A stretch of 26,568 nt of DNA from CAYIHX01 sp964363305. Its GTDB lineage: Bacteria; Bdellovibrionota; UBA1018. How positions within the stretch are numbered: position 1 is the stretch's first letter; the number at the start of each line of letters is the position of its first letter. Where the stretch lies: contig CAYIHX010000048.1 of assembly GCA_964363305.1 (NCBI GenBank), positions 1 to 26,568 on the forward strand. The letters run 5' to 3'. The translations under genes and the position numbers were made by a program. Positions 23,077 through 26,568 of this stretch are shown piece after piece. The notes beneath the pieces are model-generated. The model worked only from the letters and a program-made list of their open reading frames with translations. It was not told the DNA's origin and did not search any database.

Positions 23077-24050
23077 AATCGAAAAGCACTCAAATCCTCT
23101 GGATCACGGACCCCTGGGAGACGCTGGATCACCCCAAAGACACCACTCTGCGCCTGGTCGAAGAATGCCTGAAGCTCGGAGCCGCGTGCTTCTGGGCCTC
23201 TCCCCGCATGATCACTCTCGAGGATAACCGCACCCGCATTCAGGCCCGCGAGCTTCGCGACCTCGGCAAGACGCGAATCAAGGAAGAGATCTTCTGGGGC
23301 AATCCCACGCTCTACGGGGTCGCCGACTTTCAGCAAATCTATTACCGCACCGATCCCCCGGTCGATGCCCACTACCTTCACCCGCTTTTCCTCCTCGCCC
23401 GTGCCACTCCGCACGGCAGGCCCGTCATCCACGCACCGCTCTCCCTGCTCTTCTCGAACAGCGAAAAAATCATTCCGCCCGAGCTGGAAGACTATGCGCC
23501 TCGTTCGAAGGTGGCCACTACCTGGGATGATTTTCAAGGCTACGGCAAGAAACTCGGCCAGACGGTTCTCAAACCCCTGCATATGGCCCAAAGCCAGGGG
23601 GTTGAGCTGCTCGACTGGAAGTCCACCGAAGGCGTGCAGCGCGCCCGCGCCGCGCTCGAGGGGCTCACGGAGAAATTCACGCGTCCGGCGATGCTTCAAG
23701 AATTCCTACCGGGGATCGCCAAGGGCGAAACGCGCATCTGGTACATCGATGGCCGCTTTCTGGCCTGCGCGCGCAAGCTCCCCGCGCCCGGGCAATTTCG
23801 CATCGACATGGATCACGGCGGCGCGCTCGCGCCTCACACGCTCGACGACCGGGAAAAGAAAGCCTCGCTCGCCATCGGACGCTGGCTTTCGAAGAACGCC
23901 GTCCGCCTCGCCGCCGTCGATCTGATCGACGGCAAGATCACGGACCTGAATTTCACCAGCCCCGGCTTGATCGTCGGCATGGAGCAGGTGACCAGCCGAA
24001 ACCTCGCCCGCGAGATTGCCCTGCAGATTTGCGGGGCGCGGAGCCGGTAG
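23073..24050 (+). CDS. GshB-like ATP-grasp protein, substrate unknown
   Basis: Resembles prokaryotic glutathione synthase along its whole length of 325 residues. The N-domain has WITDPWETLDHPKDTTLRLVEE split as in GshB (MDP-x-D-T/S-T-F), then YYRTDPPVDAHYLHPLFLL, matching the GshB RxDPP motif. The ATP-grasp core has VLKPLHMAQSQGVELLD, MLQEFLPGIAKGETRIWYIDG, and a final DLIDGKITDLNFTSP where the metal-binding Glu/Asp-x-Asn lies. The Gly-rich loop of GshB (GMGG) is replaced by AQSQG, and the preceding Asp by His. It therefore looks like an ATP-grasp ligase of the GshB family with changed specificity, or possibly a non-catalytic relative. I chose ATG 23073, which overlaps the prenyl synthase stop (ATGA). 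No gshA is in the window. Confidence 0.8.
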   Translation: MKSKSTQILWITDPWETLDHPKDTTLRLVEECLKLGAACFWASPRMITLEDNRTRIQARELRDLGKTRIKEEIFWGNPTLYGVADFQQIYYRTDPPVDAHYLHPLFLLARATPHGRPVIHAPLSLLFSNSEKIIPPELEDYAPRSKVATTWDDFQGYGKKLGQTVLKPLHMAQSQGVELLDWKSTEGVQRARAALEGLTEKFTRPAMLQEFLPGIAKGETRIWYIDGRFLACARKLPAPGQFRIDMDHGGALAPHTLDDREKKASLAIGRWLSKNAVRLAAVDLIDGKITDLNFTSPGLIVGMEQVTSRNLAREIALQICGARSR

Positions 24051-24051
24051 A

Positions 24052-24089
24052 TTGCAATATTTGTCCAGTATGTTATAATATCCTGAACA
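24052..24089 (+). promoter_or_regulatory. Extended -10 promoter and candidate operator of the abiE pair
   Basis: TTGCAA (24052-24057) and TATAAT (24074-24079), 16 bases apart, with TGT just before the -10 (extended -10), make the clearest promoter in the window. An imperfect inverted repeat, TGTCCAG (24062-24068) and CTGAACA (24083-24089), with one mismatch, straddles the -10 with half-site centres 21 bases apart. AbiEi-type antitoxins are known to repress their own promoters by binding inverted repeats, so this is the likely autoregulatory site. That assignment is inference. Confidence 0.7.
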
Positions 24090-24106
24090 TGCTGGAGAGA
24101 TCTAAA

Positions 24107-24760
24107 ATGACCCGAATCGATGCCTTTCAGCTCGGTAAGACGATTCCGAATGAGGAATTTGATTACACACTTCTGAGCAGTGCTTTGTCGCAGTACTCTG
24201 GAGTGCGCCAAAAGATTCATGCGCTCATCAAGGCAGGGATCATCACCCGAGTAAAAAAGGGACTGTACGTCTTTGGGCCCGAATACAGCCGGGCTCCCGT
24301 CTGCAAAGAAGTTCTCGCCAATCTCATTTTTGGCCCATCCTGCATCTCGCTCGAATATGCGTTAGCATTCCATGGGCTCATCCCCGAACGGGTCGAAACC
24401 CTTACCAGTGTGACTCCAAAGAAGGACAAGGCGTTCGATACTCCTCTCGGGCGATTTACCTACCGATACTTGGGGCTGGAGAAATATGCCGTCGGAATTG
24501 AACAGGTATGGATTGATAAAACGCATCCTGTTTTGATGGCCTCAATAGAAAAAGCAATTTGTGATTATGTCGTCCTGAATAAAATTCCTATTCTTAGCGA
24601 ATACCGAGCAGCAAGAGATTTTCTAGAAGGGGATCTTCGCATCGATCGACAACATTGGAAGCGCTTCGACCTCAATATCCTTCGGGGGTTAAACAAGATC
24701 TATCGCAGTAAAAACATCGAGCACATTCTAGAAGCACTCGAGCAGGGGGACATAAAATGA
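24107..24760 (+). CDS. abiEi: AbiEi-family antitoxin (transcriptional repressor)
   Basis: Antitoxin of a type IV AbiE toxin-antitoxin system, a family known for phage abortive infection. The 217 residues begin with a winged-helix region (SQYSGVRQKIHALIKAG, then IITRVKKGLYVFG). The domain with ISLEYALAFHGLIPERVETLTSVTP split across it is typical of AbiEi proteins, as is the late EKAICDYVVLN segment. I chose ATG 24107: GGAG (24094-24097) lies nine bases upstream, and the predicted transcript begins near 24086, too late for a start at 24089. Base composition is clearly more AT-rich than the T2SS genes. The stop overlaps the toxin start (ATGA). Confidence 0.9.
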   Translation: MTRIDAFQLGKTIPNEEFDYTLLSSALSQYSGVRQKIHALIKAGIITRVKKGLYVFGPEYSRAPVCKEVLANLIFGPSCISLEYALAFHGLIPERVETLTSVTPKKDKAFDTPLGRFTYRYLGLEKYAVGIEQVWIDKTHPVLMASIEKAICDYVVLNKIPILSEYRAARDFLEGDLRIDRQHWKRFDLNILRGLNKIYRSKNIEHILEALEQGDIK

Positions 24761-25623
24761 ATCCTGCAATTCTATCCATGCTCGAGCGTTACAATTGCGT
24801 GACGGCAAAAGACTACGAAAATGCCCTGAAGGAGCTGATGCAGGAGATCTCTCTGCTCGGCCTCTGGCGTTCTAAGTTTTTTGAGCACGCGGCCTTCTAC
24901 GGTGGAACCGCACTGCGGATTCTCCATGAACTCGATCGCTTCTCCGAAGATCTAGATTTCTCCTTGCTCAAGCCCAAGTCAGACTTTAGCCTCGATCCCT
25001 ATTTAAATGCAGTTGAAGCAGAGCTCAATGGGCTGGGCTTCAGCGTCACCGTTACAAAGAAAGACAAAAATAGCGATACTGCGATTGAATCCGCCTTTAT
25101 CAAAGGAGGAACCCAGGAGCATCTACTCAAGATCAACGTGCCCGATCAAATCGCGGATCGGACCCATAAGAACTCCTTCTTGAACATCAAGCTCGAAGTA
25201 GACACGGATCCTCCGGGAGGGTTCAAAACAGAAGGCAAAACCCTACTGCAACCCATTCCGTTTTCGGTGAACGCGTATCAGAAGCCTGATCTGTTCGCGG
25301 GCAAACTGCATGCGGTTTTGCAACGGAGCTGGAAAAGCCGAGTGAAGGGGCGCGATTACTATGATTATGTTTGGTATATCGCCCGCAATGTTCCGGTTCG
25401 CCTGAACCACCTCGAGCAACGTCTTCGCCAATCGGGAGGATGGAGCGGGGACCGAGCATTACAGCACGCCGATTTATTGGGGCTGCTGCGAAAGAGGTTT
25501 GCCACATTGGATGTCGTGGCAGCCAAAAAAGATGTATTACCGTTTCTGCGAGATCCAGCGGCAGTCGCCTTGTGGTCGCCGGATTTTTTTGAGTCGCTGC
25601 TTCCTCGGCTGAAGACTGTTTAG
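24757..25623 (+). CDS. abiEii: AbiEii/AbiGii-family nucleotidyltransferase toxin
   Basis: Toxin partner of the pair, a nucleotidyltransferase-like protein of the DNA polymerase beta superfamily; AbiEii toxins block growth by acting as nucleotidyltransferases. The 288 residues are a normal family length. The fold signature is AAFYGGTALRI (GG at 49-50), then FSEDLDFSL with the metal-binding D65-x-D67. The later KLHAVLQRSWKSRVKGRDYYDY carries the conserved Lys and RDxYD (R199-D203). All key residues are present, so the toxin looks intact. Lower GC than the upstream operon suggests acquisition by transfer. The stop (25621-25623) directly abuts a 17-base sequence shared with the neighbouring propeller gene. 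Confidence 0.92.
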   Translation: MNPAILSMLERYNCVTAKDYENALKELMQEISLLGLWRSKFFEHAAFYGGTALRILHELDRFSEDLDFSLLKPKSDFSLDPYLNAVEAELNGLGFSVTVTKKDKNSDTAIESAFIKGGTQEHLLKINVPDQIADRTHKNSFLNIKLEVDTDPPGGFKTEGKTLLQPIPFSVNAYQKPDLFAGKLHAVLQRSWKSRVKGRDYYDYVWYIARNVPVRLNHLEQRLRQSGGWSGDRALQHADLLGLLRKRFATLDVVAAKKDVLPFLRDPAAVALWSPDFFESLLPRLKTV

Positions 25624-25639
25624 TTTACCCCCGAGCCGA
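25623..25639. repeat. 17-base direct repeat, copy 1 (second copy at 26407-26423)
   Basis: GTTTACCCCCGAGCCGA occurs here and, identically and in the same orientation, at 26407-26423 within the propeller gene, where it encodes part of a GSGVN turn on the minus strand. This copy lies outside the propeller frame, past its stop, and begins on the last base of the abiEii stop codon. It looks like a leftover of a propeller repeat at the edge of the abiE module. Confidence 0.7.
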
Positions 25640-25650
25640 TCACAGACCGC

Positions 25651-26466
25651 CTACCGGACAAACACCGAACCCGGATTGCTGAATTGAAGGGCACCGGCCC
25701 CGATCGTCCCAACGGAGGTCCAGTTGTTTCCCAGAATCGAGTCGATTCGAACGATGCGGCCGTTTGTGCCATCGACGATGAAGATCTTCCCCTGACCGTC
25801 GAGAGCGAGCCCAAAAGGATCGGTGAACTGATTGGTACCCGAACCGAGAGAACCGAAGGTCGTCCAACCCGTGCCGGAAAAATCCGACATCCTAAAAATC
25901 CTCGGAGTCATCGAGTTGTCCACGCCATAAATAGCGCCAGTCGAATCGACCGTCGGCGTGAAGTTGTAAGTGAACTGACCATCTCCGGTGCCGAAAGATC
26001 CATAACTGGTCCAGCCCGCCCCGGTCATGTCGTTGATGCGCACGATACGGGTATTACCCGTATCGCTGATGTAAATCTTGTCAGCAGAATCCAACGTGAG
26101 CGAATAGGGATAGGCAAACTGATTAGTTCCAGCGCCCGCACTGCCAAAGGTCGTCCAGTTCGTTCCGGCGAAGTCATCCATTCGCACCACTCGCCCGGCG
26201 GCCTCGCTCACATAAATCCTCCCGATGCTGTCGAGATAGATGCCCCGAGGCCCATTAAATTGATTGACTCCGGCTCCGCTACTTCCGAACGTGGTCCAGC
26301 CGGTGCCATTCATGTCGGATATGCGAACAATCCGGTCATTGTCCGTATCCGTAATGTACATCCGGTCGGCGGCATCGACATAGATGCGCTGTGGAGCATT
26401 AAACTGGTTTACCCCCGAGCCGACCGAGCCGAAAGTAGTGAAATTCGTGCCAGCCATATCATCCAT
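25651..26466 (-). CDS. NHL-type beta-propeller protein, 5' part lost at the window edge or by frameshift
   Basis: At least five and a half tandem repeats of 47-49 residues. Each has the form G-T-x-W-T-T-F-G-S-x-G-x-G-x-N-Q-F, then a hydrophobic strand, D-S/A-x-G-x-I-Y-I-x-D and R-I-V-R-x-x-D, the pattern of NHL/SMP-30-like beta-propellers. The last repeat ends at GSVFVR, only half-way through a blade. These repeats usually lie in secreted or surface proteins and mediate binding, but no function can be assigned. ATG 26466 is simply the first Met in the open frame. Coding similarity continues upstream (HIYVVDTGNNRIVRMDD) up to a frame break, so the true start is beyond the window. It is convergent with abiEii. 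Confidence 0.8.
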   Translation of the reverse strand: MDDMAGTNFTTFGSVGSGVNQFNAPQRIYVDAADRMYITDTDNDRIVRISDMNGTGWTTFGSSGAGVNQFNGPRGIYLDSIGRIYVSEAAGRVVRMDDFAGTNWTTFGSAGAGTNQFAYPYSLTLDSADKIYISDTGNTRIVRINDMTGAGWTSYGSFGTGDGQFTYNFTPTVDSTGAIYGVDNSMTPRIFRMSDFSGTGWTTFGSLGSGTNQFTDPFGLALDGQGKIFIVDGTNGRIVRIDSILGNNWTSVGTIGAGALQFSNPGSVFVR

Positions 26467-26568
26467 CCGAACGATTCGGTTGTTTCCGGTGTCGACGACG
26501 TAAATGTGTCGAGGGGGGCTGGCCGTGGTGGTGGATCCGTCGTGGTGTAGTTCTGGCCGTCACTGGAA
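26467..26568 (-). other. Upstream continuation of the propeller gene with a probable frameshift
   Basis: In the frame of the main gene, the sequence upstream still encodes a blade half (HIYVVDTGNNRIVR), but an in-frame TGA lies at 26562-26560. The neighbouring frame reads SSDGQNYTTTDPPPRP, which also looks like real protein. Adding one C to the C6 run (G6 on the given strand, 26513-26518) would join the two as PRPAPPRHIYVVD. A one-base loss, real or from sequencing, would explain this. Confidence 0.55.

Noticed and set aside
25684..26550. 288-codon open frame on the plus strand opposite the propeller gene
   Set aside because: The minus strand shows clear 47-49-residue propeller repeats. The plus-strand frame only reflects their periodicity.

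Overview
The window is about 26.6 kb of high-GC, tightly packed bacterial DNA. It comes from a Gram-negative organism, since it carries an outer-membrane secretin and a complete type II secretion (T2SS) operon. CarD, the large non-enterobacterial GspN form and the GspC-to-GspN gene order point to a deltaproteobacterium in the broad sense (Bdellovibrionota/Myxococcota-like). That placement is inference; no rRNA or tRNA gene was seen. I also saw no IS element, CRISPR array or replication origin.

Left part (1-8302). A UvrD/PcrA-type helicase reads rightward. Converging on it is a leftward housekeeping cluster: carD, then cysS, trmB and a tandem-TM2 membrane protein. cysS and trmB overlap by 4 bases, and a good intrinsic terminator lies between carD and cysS. 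To the right of carD, reading rightward, is a small unrecognised protein. It looks like a degenerate receiver domain (phospho-acceptor Asp replaced by Asn) joined to a Tudor-like DUF3553/CarD-type domain. A VLCAD-type acyl-CoA dehydrogenase reads leftward next.

Centre (8303-24050). A 175-base divergent intergenic region holds two matching palindromic boxes, a strong candidate operator. It separates the acyl-CoA dehydrogenase from a long rightward operon, gspC-D-E-F-G-H-I-J-K-L-M-N, whose genes overlap or nearly touch. The operon appears to run on without a break into a short-chain prenyl diphosphate synthase and a GshB-like ATP-grasp protein. All T2SS parts are present except the prepilin peptidase GspO. 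The five pseudopilins have recognisable cleavage sites, and GspK lacks Glu+5, as expected for the tip pseudopilin. GspC and GspD have unusual extensions.

Right edge (24051-26568). An AbiEi/AbiEii toxin-antitoxin (abortive infection) pair with lower GC and its own extended -10 promoter lies next to a leftward NHL-type beta-propeller gene that runs off the window. The end of the toxin gene coincides with a 17-base copy of a segment of the propeller gene. The upstream end of the propeller gene seems to carry a one-base frameshift in a homopolymer run.

The best leads for something undescribed are the pseudo-receiver/Tudor protein beside carD, the GshB-like ATP-grasp protein with a changed glycine loop in the T2SS operon, the prenyl synthase lacking the usual loop after its second Asp motif, and the paired operator upstream of gspC.
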